A stretch of DNA of 64,000 nt from Clostridiales bacterium (GCA_015655075.1 JAATFT010000019.1:62001-126000), one strand, 5' to 3'. Positions 27,099 to 36,647 are shown, counted from the stretch's first letter. The notes: generated by a model from the sequence alone, not told the origin. Made by a program: numbers and translations.

Positions 27099-27347
27099 AT
27101 AATAAAAGAAAGAAAAGTTCTTTTTTATGGAATGGAATAGAGAGAGGATTGCCGTATTGGATTTATACTTATCATCCGTTTTATTTAAGATATTTTCGGT
27201 CACGAAAGAAGTGGGTTTTAATTGATTATCTTTCTTATTTATATTATTTCTTCCTTTGTTATCTTTTTTATTATCCTTGTTAGCTTTATTCTTTGCCATA
27301 ATTTTCGCACCCGACCTTCTCATTTTTCTAATTTTTCCGGTCCACAT
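27096..27347 (-). CDS. Small Lys/Asn-rich hypothetical protein
   Basis: An 83-residue frame whose middle (AKNKANKDNKKDNKGRNNIN) is very basic and low-complexity. A GGGAAG site lies five bases before the ATG at 27347; a second ATG at 27299 would give a 67-residue protein beginning MAKNKANKD. Similar short basic proteins are common in Clostridia, but no family is recognised. The 3' end touches the end of an R2 repeat. It may not be a gene. Confidence 0.35.
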   Translation of the reverse strand: MWTGKIRKMRRSGAKIMAKNKANKDNKKDNKGRNNINKKDNQLKPTSFVTENILNKTDDKYKSNTAILSLFHSIKKNFSFFYY

Positions 27348-27408
27348 TAATTCTTCCCAGTCATTATTAATAATATTAATTATAGAAAAAGGAGCCTCTC
27401 TAAATATT

Positions 27409-27458
27409 TTTTATTAGATGCTACCTTCAAGTAATCAGGTAAGCTTTCATCTAATAAA
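27409..27458. other. Nested hairpin downstream of the CoA-disulfide reductase gene
   Basis: TTATTAGATG (27411-27420) pairs with CATCTAATAA (27448-27457), with an inner TACCT/AGGTA helix. It lies past the stop of the gene at 27539 and may act in termination or be a repeat; the remaining bases to 27538 show nothing else. Confidence 0.4.
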
Positions 27459-27538
27459 TTAACCCGATATTCCGGCGGTCTATTGCAGTCTTGCTTATAG
27501 TTTCCGACCGAAGCAAGAAGGTCTTGGACACGATTTTT

Positions 27539-29281
27539 TTATGATGTTAACACAGCGGCTGACAATACCTCTTCTTTTGGCGCCCTCTCTTCGTCCTGTG
27601 TTATCATGGATATTCTGCCATAAATACTGTTATACAGGCGATACCCGCCGGATAAATTATAACAGTCAAATCCGTACTGCTTTAATATACGGCACGCCAG
27701 ATAGCCCCGCAGTCCAATCTGGCAGGTAACATATACCGGTTTGGTTTTATCCAGTTTATCCAGATTATCACGAAGTTTTTCCAATGAGATATGAGAAAAG
27801 CCGTCAATGGTTCCATTCTCATATTCTAATCCGGTGCGGACATCCAATAAGGTAACGTTTCCGTCCTTTGGCAGATTCTTTACATCATGCCAGTGAAAAA
27901 TTTTCACTTTATCTGTCAATATATTTTCCGCCGTAAAACCGGCCATATTTACCGGATCCTTTGCCGAGGAATACGGCGGAGCATAGGCTAATTCCAATCT
28001 GGTCAGATCGTATACCGTCATTCCGGCACGGATTGCGGTCGCCAGCACATCCAGCCTCTTATCCGAGCCTTCGTAACCGACTACCTGCGCTCCTAACACC
28101 TTTCCGTTTTCCTTATCAAAAATAAGCTTAACTGACATGCTTACCGCACCAGGGTAATAAGAAGCATGGGAACTGGAATAGGTAAAAGATTTTTCATAAT
28201 TTAATTTTAATTCCTTCCCCCTGGCTTCCGATATACCGGTGGTTGCTATGGTTAAATCAAAGCATTTTAAAATACCCGTTCCCTGAGTACCCTGGTACGA
28301 GCTTTCAATTCCGCAGATATGATCAGCGGCAATCCTTCCCTGTTTATTGGCCGGCCCGGCAAGAGGAATGAAACTGGCTTCTCCCGTTATAAAGTCTTTG
28401 ACTTCAACCGCATCCCCCACGGCATAAATATCTTTATCCGAGGTCTGCATATGTTCATTAACGATGATTGCCCCTCTCTGATTAACCGATAACCCGGCTA
28501 TCCTGGCCAGGGAACTTTCCGGTTTTACCCCCACGGACATAATAACCACATCCGTCATAATTTCTCCGGTTCCAAGAATTACTTTCAGCTTATTCCCGTA
28601 ATCTTTAATTTCCCTCACACCGTCATTTAATATTAAAATAACGCCTTTGCTTCTTATATGGTTGTGGACGTCCGCCGCCATATCAAAATCAAGAGGCGCA
28701 ATTACATGCTCCGTAAATTCTATTATCGTTACCTTAAGACCGGCTTTATGTAGATTTTCCGCCATTTCAATGCCAATATAACCTCCCCCCACCACAACGG
28801 CACTGCTAACCTCTTTTTGGCTGGTATATTCCTTAATCCGGTAAGTATCCGGTATATTACGGAGAGTGAATACCTTTGGATTATCCGCACCGGTTATACC
28901 CGGTCTGAGCGGTTCTGCCCCGGGTGATAATATTAATTTATCAAAACTTTCTTCATAGGTCTGATTGGTTTTTAAGTTTTTTACCCGAACTGTTTTTTCT
29001 CCGCTATTACCAATACCGGTGGTATTATTAATACCGGTAACCTCCTGCAATACTCTTACGTCTATCTTAAACCTTGCACCAAAGCTTTCCGGAGTCTGTA
29101 AGGTAAGGGCTTCCTTATCCGTAATATCACCGCCGATGTAATAGGGCAGGCCGCAGTTGGCAAATGAAATGTATTCCCCGCGTTCAAATATAATAATTTC
29201 AGCGTGCTCATCCAGCCTCCGAAGCCGTGCGGCCGCAGAAGCTCCCCCTGCCACTCCGCCAATTATTAGTATTTTACTCAT
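27539..29281 (-). CDS. CoA-disulfide reductase-like FAD oxidoreductase with C-terminal rhodanese domain
   Basis: NAD(P)H:FAD oxidoreductase of the CoA-disulfide/persulfide reductase group. FAD motif IIGGVAGGASAAARLRR at residue 6, the single redox Cys43 in SFANCGLPYYIGG, second Rossmann motif VVVGGGYIGIEMAENL. From about residue 465 a rhodanese domain follows, with Cys520 in YVTCQIGLRGYLACRIL. This fusion is known to reduce CoA disulfide, polysulfide or CoA persulfide; which applies is not visible. ATG 29281 follows GGAGAAAAT and is preferred to 29302 (580 residues). Confidence 0.92.
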   Translation of the reverse strand: MSKILIIGGVAGGASAAARLRRLDEHAEIIIFERGEYISFANCGLPYYIGGDITDKEALTLQTPESFGARFKIDVRVLQEVTGINNTTGIGNSGEKTVRVKNLKTNQTYEESFDKLILSPGAEPLRPGITGADNPKVFTLRNIPDTYRIKEYTSQKEVSSAVVVGGGYIGIEMAENLHKAGLKVTIIEFTEHVIAPLDFDMAADVHNHIRSKGVILILNDGVREIKDYGNKLKVILGTGEIMTDVVIMSVGVKPESSLARIAGLSVNQRGAIIVNEHMQTSDKDIYAVGDAVEVKDFITGEASFIPLAGPANKQGRIAADHICGIESSYQGTQGTGILKCFDLTIATTGISEARGKELKLNYEKSFTYSSSHASYYPGAVSMSVKLIFDKENGKVLGAQVVGYEGSDKRLDVLATAIRAGMTVYDLTRLELAYAPPYSSAKDPVNMAGFTAENILTDKVKIFHWHDVKNLPKDGNVTLLDVRTGLEYENGTIDGFSHISLEKLRDNLDKLDKTKPVYVTCQIGLRGYLACRILKQYGFDCYNLSGGYRLYNSIYGRISMITQDEERAPKEEVLSAAVLTS

Positions 29282-29351
29282 ATTTTCTCCTCGCTTTTCC
29301 ATACAAAATTGCTTATCCCGTTAATTTATGTAATGACTGTAGCACTTTAGC

Positions 29352-29413
29352 AAAAAAATAACTGTGACTGTGTCACAGTTATTTTTTTGGTGTGCCCGCC
29401 CGCCGGGCACACC
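29352..29413. terminator. Two back-to-back perfect hairpins
   Basis: First hairpin: 17-base arms running A-run, TAACTGTGAC / GTCACAGTTA, T-run (29352-29388), a good terminator in either direction. Second: GGTGTGCCCG / CGGGCACACC (29389-29413). They sit between the PII-like gene and the oxidoreductase promoter, so the first probably ends the DUF1538/PII transcript. The TGTGAC/GTCACA core also looks like a regulator site. Confidence 0.65.
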
Positions 29414-29697
29414 AAAAATCAACAATTTCCTGTAAATATCTTTGCGGTGTTTCTCGTGTCCAGCGGTTATTCCATAGCGAGCAATTATAGGCTTCCATTA
29501 ATAACTTCGCACATTGTTGTATTTCTTTGTTTTATATTGTTTTATCATGACAACAGTTTCCTCACTAAATTCCATTTCACTTAACCATATAAAATACGAA
29601 GAAACCAACTGCATTTCTGCAATCGGCTTCTTTCGGCAAAAGTATGAGAAGTTAGGTAATATAAGATACCAAGCCTTCTTTGCTGCGAAGAAAAACC
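29414..29697. other. Gene-free stretch after the PII-like gene
   Basis: No intact gene. On the minus strand a short stretch reads as protein-like sequence (SYFIWLSEMEFSEETVVMI) before a stop, vaguely like a DnaD-type segment, so a decayed gene is possible but not demonstrable. Confidence 0.3.
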
Positions 29698-30039
29698 TTA
29701 TTCTTGTTTTTCGGTCAACGGTGTAAAATTGTTTACTCCAACCATTTTTTCAACGGGTAAAATAAAGCAAATGCCGTCGGCGGGGGATTTCACGCCTGCC
29801 TTTTCTTTTACGGCCGCTATAATTCTTTCCGCCGTATCCCTGTCTACAAGACTTAAAACCATTTCTTTTTCAGCATCTATCGTGATGCCCAGAACCGCTT
29901 TATGCACCGCTCCAGTACCCCGGGCGTTTATAATTGTCGCTCCTCTTGCTCCCGCCTCGCGTGTGATTTCCACGATATCATCAGCAAATCCTGCATTGAC
30001 TATGATATACAGTGCTTTTATATTATTGTCTTTTTCCAT
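29698..30039 (-). CDS. PII-like protein a (DUF1538-associated)
   Basis: 113 residues with the ferredoxin-like PII pattern: IKALYIIVNAGFADDIVEITREAGARGATIINARG, then VDRDTAERIIAAVKEKAGV and the C-terminal GICFILPVEKMVGV. It lacks the GDGKIF motif and long T-loop of classical GlnB/GlnK, so it belongs to the wider PII-like group. GGAGG precedes the ATG. It is 18 bases downstream of a second, different PII-like gene and of a DUF1538 membrane protein. Inferred role: nucleotide- or metabolite-sensing regulator of that membrane protein. Confidence 0.82.
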   Translation of the reverse strand: MEKDNNIKALYIIVNAGFADDIVEITREAGARGATIINARGTGAVHKAVLGITIDAEKEMVLSLVDRDTAERIIAAVKEKAGVKSPADGICFILPVEKMVGVNNFTPLTEKQE

Positions 30040-30057
30040 TCAAAAGTCCTCCAAAAA

Positions 30058-30375
30058 TTAATAAGACAGCTTTTCAACGGGTATGATAAAAGCTATGCCC
30101 GTGTTCGGCTTGTCAAAGTTAAATTTTCTAAGCAGCATATCGAGCACGGCATCGGATTTTTCACCCGGCAACAGGCAGGTTATCACCACTTTGTTCTCTT
30201 CCGGCACAAGCCCCAGCATATCCCTAAGATAGCCTAATTTGGCAGAGCCTTTACCGTATACAATATTTATGAGCCGTCCGCCCGATTCCGACAGCGCATC
30301 TAAAAGCGCGTCTTTATGCTTTCTTCCGGCTATCAATGTTAAAAATTCTATACAGCATGGAACATCATTCGTCAC
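30058..30375 (-). CDS. PII-like protein b (DUF1538-associated)
   Basis: 105 residues: IEFLTLIAGRKHKDALLDALSESGGRLINIVYGKG, VITCLLPGEKSDAVLDMLLRKF and NTGIAFIIPVEKL. The frame continues upstream to 30483, inside the DUF1538 gene, but GGAGGAGAAATATA directly before a GTG at 30375 makes that the start; it overlaps the DUF1538 stop by 11 bases, so translation is coupled. Divergent from protein a, suggesting a heteromeric pair or two different signals. Confidence 0.82.
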   Translation of the reverse strand: MTNDVPCCIEFLTLIAGRKHKDALLDALSESGGRLINIVYGKGSAKLGYLRDMLGLVPEENKVVITCLLPGEKSDAVLDMLLRKFNFDKPNTGIAFIIPVEKLSY

Positions 30376-32062
30376 TATATTTCTCCTCCGTAAATATATT
30401 CTGGTAATCGATTTCACTATTTTCAATATCATTTGCTCCGTCATCTTCTGCATACGCATTAGCGGAAACTTCGTCATTAACACTTTCTACACCAGACCTG
30501 CTGCCAGCATCTTCCACATGCGCATTAGCCAGTTCCTCAATGTCCGCAAACTCGGTCTCTGCCATAAGTTTTTGTTCTTTTCTAAGCCGCATGTCATAAA
30601 TCATGCCTAATGCCTGCACAGCGATTAAGGGCGTAACCGAAATAAAAGCTATTATTCCGAATCCATTTGTTAAAACCGATTGAGCACCCGGACCGACTGC
30701 TTCAGCCACAGCCTGTGCAGCCCCGAGTGTAAGCGGGGTCAAAAATGCAGAAGTTAACGCACCTCCTGTGACACCGCCCGAATCAAATGCCAGTCCAACG
30801 AAAAGCTTAGACGTAAATTTCATCATGATTAGTGCAACGGCGTAAAGCGGAACCAAAAACCAGAGAATGTTTATCTGCGTTAAAATTTTTACCATGGAAA
30901 TCAGCGCTGCAAAACCTATACCTATCGCAAGCGTTATGCGTATCGTTATTTTTTTGATGTGTCCGTTGGTTATTTCTTCAAGCTGCTCACCCAGCACGGT
31001 GACGGCCGGCTCCGATAACGTTATCGCGATGCCGAGCACAAACCCAACTATAAGCAGCAGCCATTTAAACCAACCGGGGCGGGCAGAATCCAAAAATATT
31101 TCGCCGATATATTTTCCGGCGAATGCGAAGCCAAAGTCAATTCCCGACAAGAAGATAAGCAAGCCGACATATACGGAAATCGCGCCGAGCAATATTATGA
31201 TAAGTTCTTTTTTAGGAAGCTTGATCAGCAAAAATTGAAACGGCAGAAACACAATAACAACCGGGAAAAGCGCAAGCGCAACCCCGCCCATATTTGAAAT
31301 AATGATTTCGCTCAAGCTTTCTGCCGCCCCCGGGTCATATACTTCGGCAGGCGGAATTATGCCGCCGTACATCGCCCTCAAAATTATTCCGTAAATAAAC
31401 AGAGCCAATATAGGCCCTACAGATGCAAGCCCTATTATTCCGAAAGTATCTTCGTTGGTTTTATGTTTTGACATCGTGCCTGAAATGCCCATACCGAGCG
31501 CCAGTATAAACGGTACCGAAACATCACCCGTGGTTGCGCCGCTACCATCGAAGGCCAACGCAATAAATTGCTCGGGAACAAAAATAATCGTAAGAAATAT
31601 TATGATGTAGAGTGCCGTTAAAACGATCTTGATATTCAGGTCTTTCATAATTCTGAACAGCGAGAACCCGACCATCACTCCTATTCCCGCACCCATTATC
31701 CATACGAACAGCATTTCGTTTACAAATGGCATTATCATGTGGGTCTGTCTGGCCAATACCGACAAAGCAGGCTCGGCAACCGTCGCAAGGAGTCCGAACA
31801 CAAAGCCGAAAAAGATTATAAAAACAACTTTTTTCAGCTTTATCAGCGAACTTCCCACCAGTTTACCGATAGGCAAAATACTGATATTGAGTCCATCCAG
31901 AAACAACGACTGTCCCACAACTACGCCTACATAACCAGCAATTAGCTTCACATAATCGGATGAATTTTCCATAGGCGCCACAAAACCGCAGACAATTATT
32001 ATAATCGCTGCGAGTGGAAGTGACGATAATACGGTTTCTTTTAGTGTGTTGATAATCTTCAT
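30365..32062 (-). CDS. DUF1538 integral membrane protein (internally duplicated)
   Basis: 565 residues with about 12 or more hydrophobic segments. It is built from two similar halves: GFVFGLLATVAEPALSVLAR pairs with GFVLGIAITLSEPAVTVLGE, and LAFDGSGATTGDVSVPFILA pairs with LAFDSGGVTGGALTSAFLTP. Such repeats with acidic/Gly-rich breaks are typical of ion or small-molecule transporters, but the substrate of DUF1538 proteins is unknown to me. The C-terminal 70 residues are acidic and probably cytosolic. ATG 32062 (MKIINTLKETV) is the likely start though no clear ribosome binding site precedes it; the frame continues to 32101. First gene of the set with two PII-like genes. Confidence 0.85.
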   Translation of the reverse strand: MKIINTLKETVLSSLPLAAIIIIVCGFVAPMENSSDYVKLIAGYVGVVVGQSLFLDGLNISILPIGKLVGSSLIKLKKVVFIIFFGFVFGLLATVAEPALSVLARQTHMIMPFVNEMLFVWIMGAGIGVMVGFSLFRIMKDLNIKIVLTALYIIIFLTIIFVPEQFIALAFDGSGATTGDVSVPFILALGMGISGTMSKHKTNEDTFGIIGLASVGPILALFIYGIILRAMYGGIIPPAEVYDPGAAESLSEIIISNMGGVALALFPVVIVFLPFQFLLIKLPKKELIIILLGAISVYVGLLIFLSGIDFGFAFAGKYIGEIFLDSARPGWFKWLLLIVGFVLGIAITLSEPAVTVLGEQLEEITNGHIKKITIRITLAIGIGFAALISMVKILTQINILWFLVPLYAVALIMMKFTSKLFVGLAFDSGGVTGGALTSAFLTPLTLGAAQAVAEAVGPGAQSVLTNGFGIIAFISVTPLIAVQALGMIYDMRLRKEQKLMAETEFADIEELANAHVEDAGSRSGVESVNDEVSANAYAEDDGANDIENSEIDYQNIFTEEKYSDE

Positions 32063-32157
32063 GACTTTATTATATAATAGTTGCCTAAGTATTACAACCA
32101 CTTTTTGTCACAAAACTGAAAATTATTGTTTACCTGTGTGAATATCACCATCTATTT

Positions 32158-32343
32158 ATGATGAATACGTGCGCGCTGAATTGGATCTTGGTGATTCTGG
32201 TTATGGGCATGATTTTGGGGGCTATTGATGCTATCCGGTACGGCGTGGGTGATTTGACTTATGTGATAAGCGATGCCCTTTCCGAAGGCATTTCTTTCGG
32301 GCTATCCACTGCTTTTCACGCTCTTTTTGGCTTTAACATCTAA
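32158..32343 (+). CDS. Possible small hydrophobic protein
   Basis: 61 residues starting MMNTCALNWILVILVMGMILGAI, one clear membrane segment and an amphipathic C-terminal half. It reads like real protein and ends before the suf operon. No ribosome binding site is visible and no family is recognised, so it may be a remnant or chance frame. It is divergent from the DUF1538 gene. Confidence 0.3.
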   Translation: MMNTCALNWILVILVMGMILGAIDAIRYGVGDLTYVISDALSEGISFGLSTAFHALFGFNI

Positions 32344-32396
32344 CTTGACCAGCCTTTCACCGGCAAGCTGATGACAGCTTTCAGAACACACGACTT

Positions 32397-32837
32397 TCAC
32401 CCGTTATTGGGATTTGTGGCAATACCGTCTTTTAGGGTATGCCATCCCAGGACTGCACATTTAACCCTGGCAGGCATGTGGGAAATATCTTTAAGAGCAA
32501 TCGCATCCTCTAAAATCTCCAATTTCTCTTCATCCGTTATTTCATGTTTTATCATTCCGAAAAATGTATCGGCAAGTTTTACCGCTTCTTCCACCGATTT
32601 CCCTTTAATTAAATCAATCATAATGGATGTTGAGGCTTGTGAGATGGCGCATCCTCTTCCGGTATAACCGGCATCTTCAATTACTCCGTCTGTCATTCGC
32701 AGTTCTAATTCAATTTCATCACCGCAGCTGGGATTTACCCCGTTAAGTCTTACCGTAGGGTTTGTGATAGGATGCTTATTCCGTTTGGAATTAAGGTGTT
32801 CCTGTAAAACCTCCGTATAGATTTGCTCAATTCCCAT
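32397..32837 (-). CDS. sufU: Fe-S cluster scaffold / sulfurtransferase SufU
   Basis: NifU-like protein that accepts sulfur from SufS in Gram-positive bacteria. Zinc/iron ligands Cys38 and Asp40 (NPSCGD), Cys63 (GRGCAISQAS) and Cys127 (VKCAVLGW) are all present. 146 residues is typical. Its start overlaps the end of sufS by 11 bases. Last gene of sufCBDSU. Confidence 0.96.
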   Translation of the reverse strand: MGIEQIYTEVLQEHLNSKRNKHPITNPTVRLNGVNPSCGDEIELELRMTDGVIEDAGYTGRGCAISQASTSIMIDLIKGKSVEEAVKLADTFFGMIKHEITDEEKLEILEDAIALKDISHMPARVKCAVLGWHTLKDGIATNPNNG

Positions 32838-34056
32838 ATCCCAGCCACCTCCTGACTTTCTTTAAACTGTGAATAAAAGTGTCGATATCTTCTATCGTGT
32901 TGTAAAAATAAAAACTAGCTCTGCAGGTCGCCGCCACATCCATATAGTTCATAAGAGGCTGCGCGCAATGATGCCCCGCCCTTATGGCAATACCATCCGC
33001 ATCCAGGATAGAAGACGTATCATGGGGATGCACTCCCTCCACATTAAAGGAAATAACACCGCATCTGTCCCTTCCGGCTTTTGTTTCCCCGTATACCACA
33101 ACATCCGGAATCTGGGATAATTCTTTTAAGGCATGATCCCTTAATTCTTCCTCTATGTTTTGAATCGTGTCATATCCCACCTGATTAATATATCTAATTG
33201 CTTCCGCCAGCCCCACCGCACCGCCGACATTGGGGGTTCCTGCTTCAAATTTATTGGGAAGAGGCGCAAAGGTTGCTTCCTGTTCATAAACATATTCAAT
33301 CATCTCTCCCCCGGTAAGAAAGGGCGGCATATTATCTAATAATTCCTCTTTCCCGTACAATACACCGATTCCCATAGGCGCTAACATCTTATGTCCGGAA
33401 AAGACCAGAAAATCCACATCCCATTGTTTCACATCCACCGGATAATGGGGTATACCCTGGGCCGTGTCCACAATCACCACGGCACCCACACTATGGGCCT
33501 TTTGAATTATTTTTTCAATGGGATAAACGGTCCCCAGCACATTGGATACATGGGCGATGGAAACAATTTTAGTACGTTCGGTTATTTTATTTTCAATATC
33601 TTCCTCCAACAGATAGCCGTTTTTATCCAAATAAAGATAAGAGAGTACCGCCCCCTTTTCTTTGACCAACTGCTGCCAGGGAAGAATATTGCTATGGTGT
33701 TCGGATATGGGTATCACAATCTCGTCACCGGCTTTCAAAACCGACCTGCCATAACTGTATGCAATTAAATTTAAAGCTTCCGTCGAATTTCTGGTAAATA
33801 TGATCTCCTTTGAGCTCTTTGCATTGATAAATTCTGCCGTGATACTTCGTGCTTCTTCATAAGCATCCGTTGCCGCCACACTTAATTGGTACAATCCCCT
33901 GTATGGATTGGCATTTTGTTTTCTATAATAATCCTCCACTGCCTTTATAACGGAGTCCGGTTTCTGGCTTGTTGCAGCATTATCCAGATAGACAAGAGGT
34001 TTGTTATTAAATGTACTGTCAAGTATAGGAAAATCTTTTCTAAATGGATTTGACAT
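32827..34056 (-). CDS. sufS: Cysteine desulfurase SufS
   Basis: PLP enzyme that takes sulfur from cysteine to make a persulfide for cluster assembly. PLP Lys in VFSGHKMLAPMGIGVLYG, substrate region YLDNAATSQKP at the N-terminus, and the persulfide Cys in IRAGHHCAQPLM. 409 residues fits group II desulfurases. It overlaps sufD upstream and sufU downstream, so the operon is translationally coupled. Confidence 0.97.
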   Translation of the reverse strand: MSNPFRKDFPILDSTFNNKPLVYLDNAATSQKPDSVIKAVEDYYRKQNANPYRGLYQLSVAATDAYEEARSITAEFINAKSSKEIIFTRNSTEALNLIAYSYGRSVLKAGDEIVIPISEHHSNILPWQQLVKEKGAVLSYLYLDKNGYLLEEDIENKITERTKIVSIAHVSNVLGTVYPIEKIIQKAHSVGAVVIVDTAQGIPHYPVDVKQWDVDFLVFSGHKMLAPMGIGVLYGKEELLDNMPPFLTGGEMIEYVYEQEATFAPLPNKFEAGTPNVGGAVGLAEAIRYINQVGYDTIQNIEEELRDHALKELSQIPDVVVYGETKAGRDRCGVISFNVEGVHPHDTSSILDADGIAIRAGHHCAQPLMNYMDVAATCRASFYFYNTIEDIDTFIHSLKKVRRWLGYGN

Positions 34057-35146
34057 GACTTAACCTCTCTTTCACATAATCTGCTATTTCCGTCTGCAAA
34101 GAAGAGTATGGTATTCTGCTAATAGCAGGCTGGAACCAGGCTTCCACCATCATCTTCTTTGCAGACAGTTCATCCAGCCCCCTGGACATCATATAAAACA
34201 ACTTATCTTCATCTATTTTACCGCTGTTGGCGGCATGTTTTCCTTCCACATCGTCTTCTCCACACAGGATTAACGGCGCCGAAACATCTTTAATTCCCGA
34301 ATTGAATAACAAGATATATTCACCTTCCGCACCCACCGCACCTTCCGCGCCCTTTTTAAAGTCCAGGGTACCTCTGAATACCTTGCTGCTTTTATCCATT
34401 AATGCTCCGTTAAGATTCATGTTACTATGCGTCTGCCTGCCATAATGATTCACTACATAATTAAAATCCAGGGAACGGCTGCCATCTCCAAAGTATATAG
34501 TGTTAATGTCTATTATGCTGTTATTCCCTGTTAAATCGGCACGTAATCCGTTAATCGTTTTAAATCCGCCCAATTCCCCCTGAACCAGATTAACTTTAGA
34601 GCCTTCTGAAAGCTTTGCACCGATATTATTTAAATGAATGGATTTTTCATTCATAAGCTGGATCTGAATTAAGTTTATAACGGCGTTTTTCCCCGTATAA
34701 AGATAGGATAAACCACTGTGAAACGCCGGACATTTTTCCTCTGAACGGTACGTTATCACCACCGTTATTTCGCTGTTATCTTCCGCAATAATGTGATTCA
34801 GCTCTACAGCCGCAGGATTATCTTCATCTAAATTATACTCCAAATATACAGGCTCTTTTATATTCATACCCGCCGGCACCCTTACGGACATGCCGCAGTT
34901 GCTGTATTCTTTTGTAAAATCAACCGCTTCCTCTCCAATGCCGGTATTTACAGATGAAAATAAATCCCTGTCACTGTCATCCGATTTTAATGCTATATTA
35001 TTTAGTAATGCCCCGTCCGATTTTACAGGATTTTTTGTATACGGCTTTATATCCGGTATGGCCTCCTGTATGGACGTATCGTTAACTCCCAGCCAGCTCC
35101 AGGTTCTAACCGGAAGTACATTTATTTTATTTAATTCCAAATTCAT
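34040..35146 (-). CDS. sufD: SufD, SufBCD complex subunit
   Basis: Beta-helix partner of SufB in the SufBC2D scaffold. Typical late motifs KHAANSGKIDEDKLFYMMSRGLDELSAKKMMVEAWF match the SufB/SufD C-terminal domain. 368 residues. The N-terminal part is more divergent, as usual for SufD. It lies 72 bases after sufB and overlaps sufS by 17 bases. Confidence 0.93.
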   Translation of the reverse strand: MNLELNKINVLPVRTWSWLGVNDTSIQEAIPDIKPYTKNPVKSDGALLNNIALKSDDSDRDLFSSVNTGIGEEAVDFTKEYSNCGMSVRVPAGMNIKEPVYLEYNLDEDNPAAVELNHIIAEDNSEITVVITYRSEEKCPAFHSGLSYLYTGKNAVINLIQIQLMNEKSIHLNNIGAKLSEGSKVNLVQGELGGFKTINGLRADLTGNNSIIDINTIYFGDGSRSLDFNYVVNHYGRQTHSNMNLNGALMDKSSKVFRGTLDFKKGAEGAVGAEGEYILLFNSGIKDVSAPLILCGEDDVEGKHAANSGKIDEDKLFYMMSRGLDELSAKKMMVEAWFQPAISRIPYSSLQTEIADYVKERLSHVKSI

Positions 35147-35218
35147 GTCCCAATCTCCTTTTTATCAAAATGAACTTCCATGGGAACTTATCCCATAGAA
35201 ATATATCCCCATGGGAAC

Positions 35219-36634
35219 TCATCCTATACTTCCTTCCATTTCCAATTGTATTAAGTGGTTCATCTCAACCGCATATTCCAAAGGCAGCTCCTTGGCAATG
35301 GGCTCTGCGAACCCGTTTACTATCATAGCCTTTGCTTCCATTTCGTCCATGCCGCGGCTCATAAGGTAAAATATGGCATTATCGCTGATTCTTCCGATTT
35401 TAGCTTCGTGTCCCATATCGACTTCATCCGTGCGGACATCCATAACCGGTATGGTATCGGAACGGGAATTGTCATCTAACATCAGGGATTCACAGGATAC
35501 GGAGGATTTAGTGTGAACTGCGGCACTTTCTACATTAATCGAACTCCGGAAGGTACAGCACCCTCCGTCCTTGGATATGGATTTGGCATCTATATGAGAT
35601 GACGTGTGAGGTGCACCGTGTACTACCTTAAGACCGGTGTCCAGATTCTGTCCTCCCCCGGCAAAAGTAATACCGGTATACTCCATTTTGGAATATTCCC
35701 CCTTTAATATAGTCGAGGGAAAGAGATATGACACATGGGAGCCAAAGGAACCGGTTACCCATTCCATAGCTCCTCCTTTTTCCACCGAAGCAATTTTTGT
35801 ATTTAAATTGTACATATTTTTAGACCAGTTTTCTATCGTTGAATATCTTAATCTGGCGTTTTCCCCAACGTATAATTCCACACATCCGGCATGGAGATTG
35901 GCCACATTATACTTGGGTGCGGAGCAGCCTTCAATAAAATGCAGATTTGCACCCTTGTCGACTATAATTAAAGTATGCTCAAACTGCCCCGCGCCGGGGG
36001 CATTGAGACGGAAATAGGACTGCAGCGGTATTTCCACGGATACGCCGGGGGGCACATATACAAATGAGCCGCCAGACCATACGGCGCCATGAAGGGCCGC
36101 AAATTTATGAGCTTTAGGAGTAATCAGCTTCATGAAATGTTCCTTCACCATATCCTCGTATTCGCGGAGCGCGCTTTCCATATCCGTATAAATTACTCCC
36201 AACCTTTTTACTTCTTCCTTTATATTATGATAGACCACCTCTGAATCGTACTGGGCGCCCACACCGGCCAGGGAAGTCCTCTCCGCCTCCGGTATACCCA
36301 GCCGTTCAAAGGTATTCTTTATGTCCTCCGGAACCTCATCCCAGCTTGCCTGCATCTTAGTATTGGGGCGTATATAAGTCACAATATTGTTCATATCCAA
36401 TCCGTCCAGACTAGGGCCCCACTTGGGAAGCTCCAGACTATTATAGACCTTCAGGGCATTCTGCCTGAATTCCCTCATCCACTTCGGATCATTCTTTTCC
36501 AGGGATATTGTATTTACAATTCCGAAGTTAAGTCCTTTTTCTGTTAAAAAAGAGGCGTTCACCTTATCCTTTATATCATAAATACTGCGGTCTATATCCT
36601 CAACATAAGTTTTATTTCTTTCTGTCCCTTCCAT
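35219..36634 (-). CDS. sufB: SufB, Fe-S cluster assembly scaffold
   Basis: Core scaffold protein of the SufBC2D complex. Typical stretches: VHAAVWSGGSFVYVPPGV-like AALHGAVWSGGSFVYVPPGV, EGCSAPKYNVANLHAGCVEL, and GHEAKIGRISDNAIFYLMSRGMDE near the end. 471 residues is the usual length. It is 13 bases after sufC. Confidence 0.97.
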   Translation of the reverse strand: MEGTERNKTYVEDIDRSIYDIKDKVNASFLTEKGLNFGIVNTISLEKNDPKWMREFRQNALKVYNSLELPKWGPSLDGLDMNNIVTYIRPNTKMQASWDEVPEDIKNTFERLGIPEAERTSLAGVGAQYDSEVVYHNIKEEVKRLGVIYTDMESALREYEDMVKEHFMKLITPKAHKFAALHGAVWSGGSFVYVPPGVSVEIPLQSYFRLNAPGAGQFEHTLIIVDKGANLHFIEGCSAPKYNVANLHAGCVELYVGENARLRYSTIENWSKNMYNLNTKIASVEKGGAMEWVTGSFGSHVSYLFPSTILKGEYSKMEYTGITFAGGGQNLDTGLKVVHGAPHTSSHIDAKSISKDGGCCTFRSSINVESAAVHTKSSVSCESLMLDDNSRSDTIPVMDVRTDEVDMGHEAKIGRISDNAIFYLMSRGMDEMEAKAMIVNGFAEPIAKELPLEYAVEMNHLIQLEMEGSIG

Positions 36635-36647
36635 GCTGCTGCCTCCT

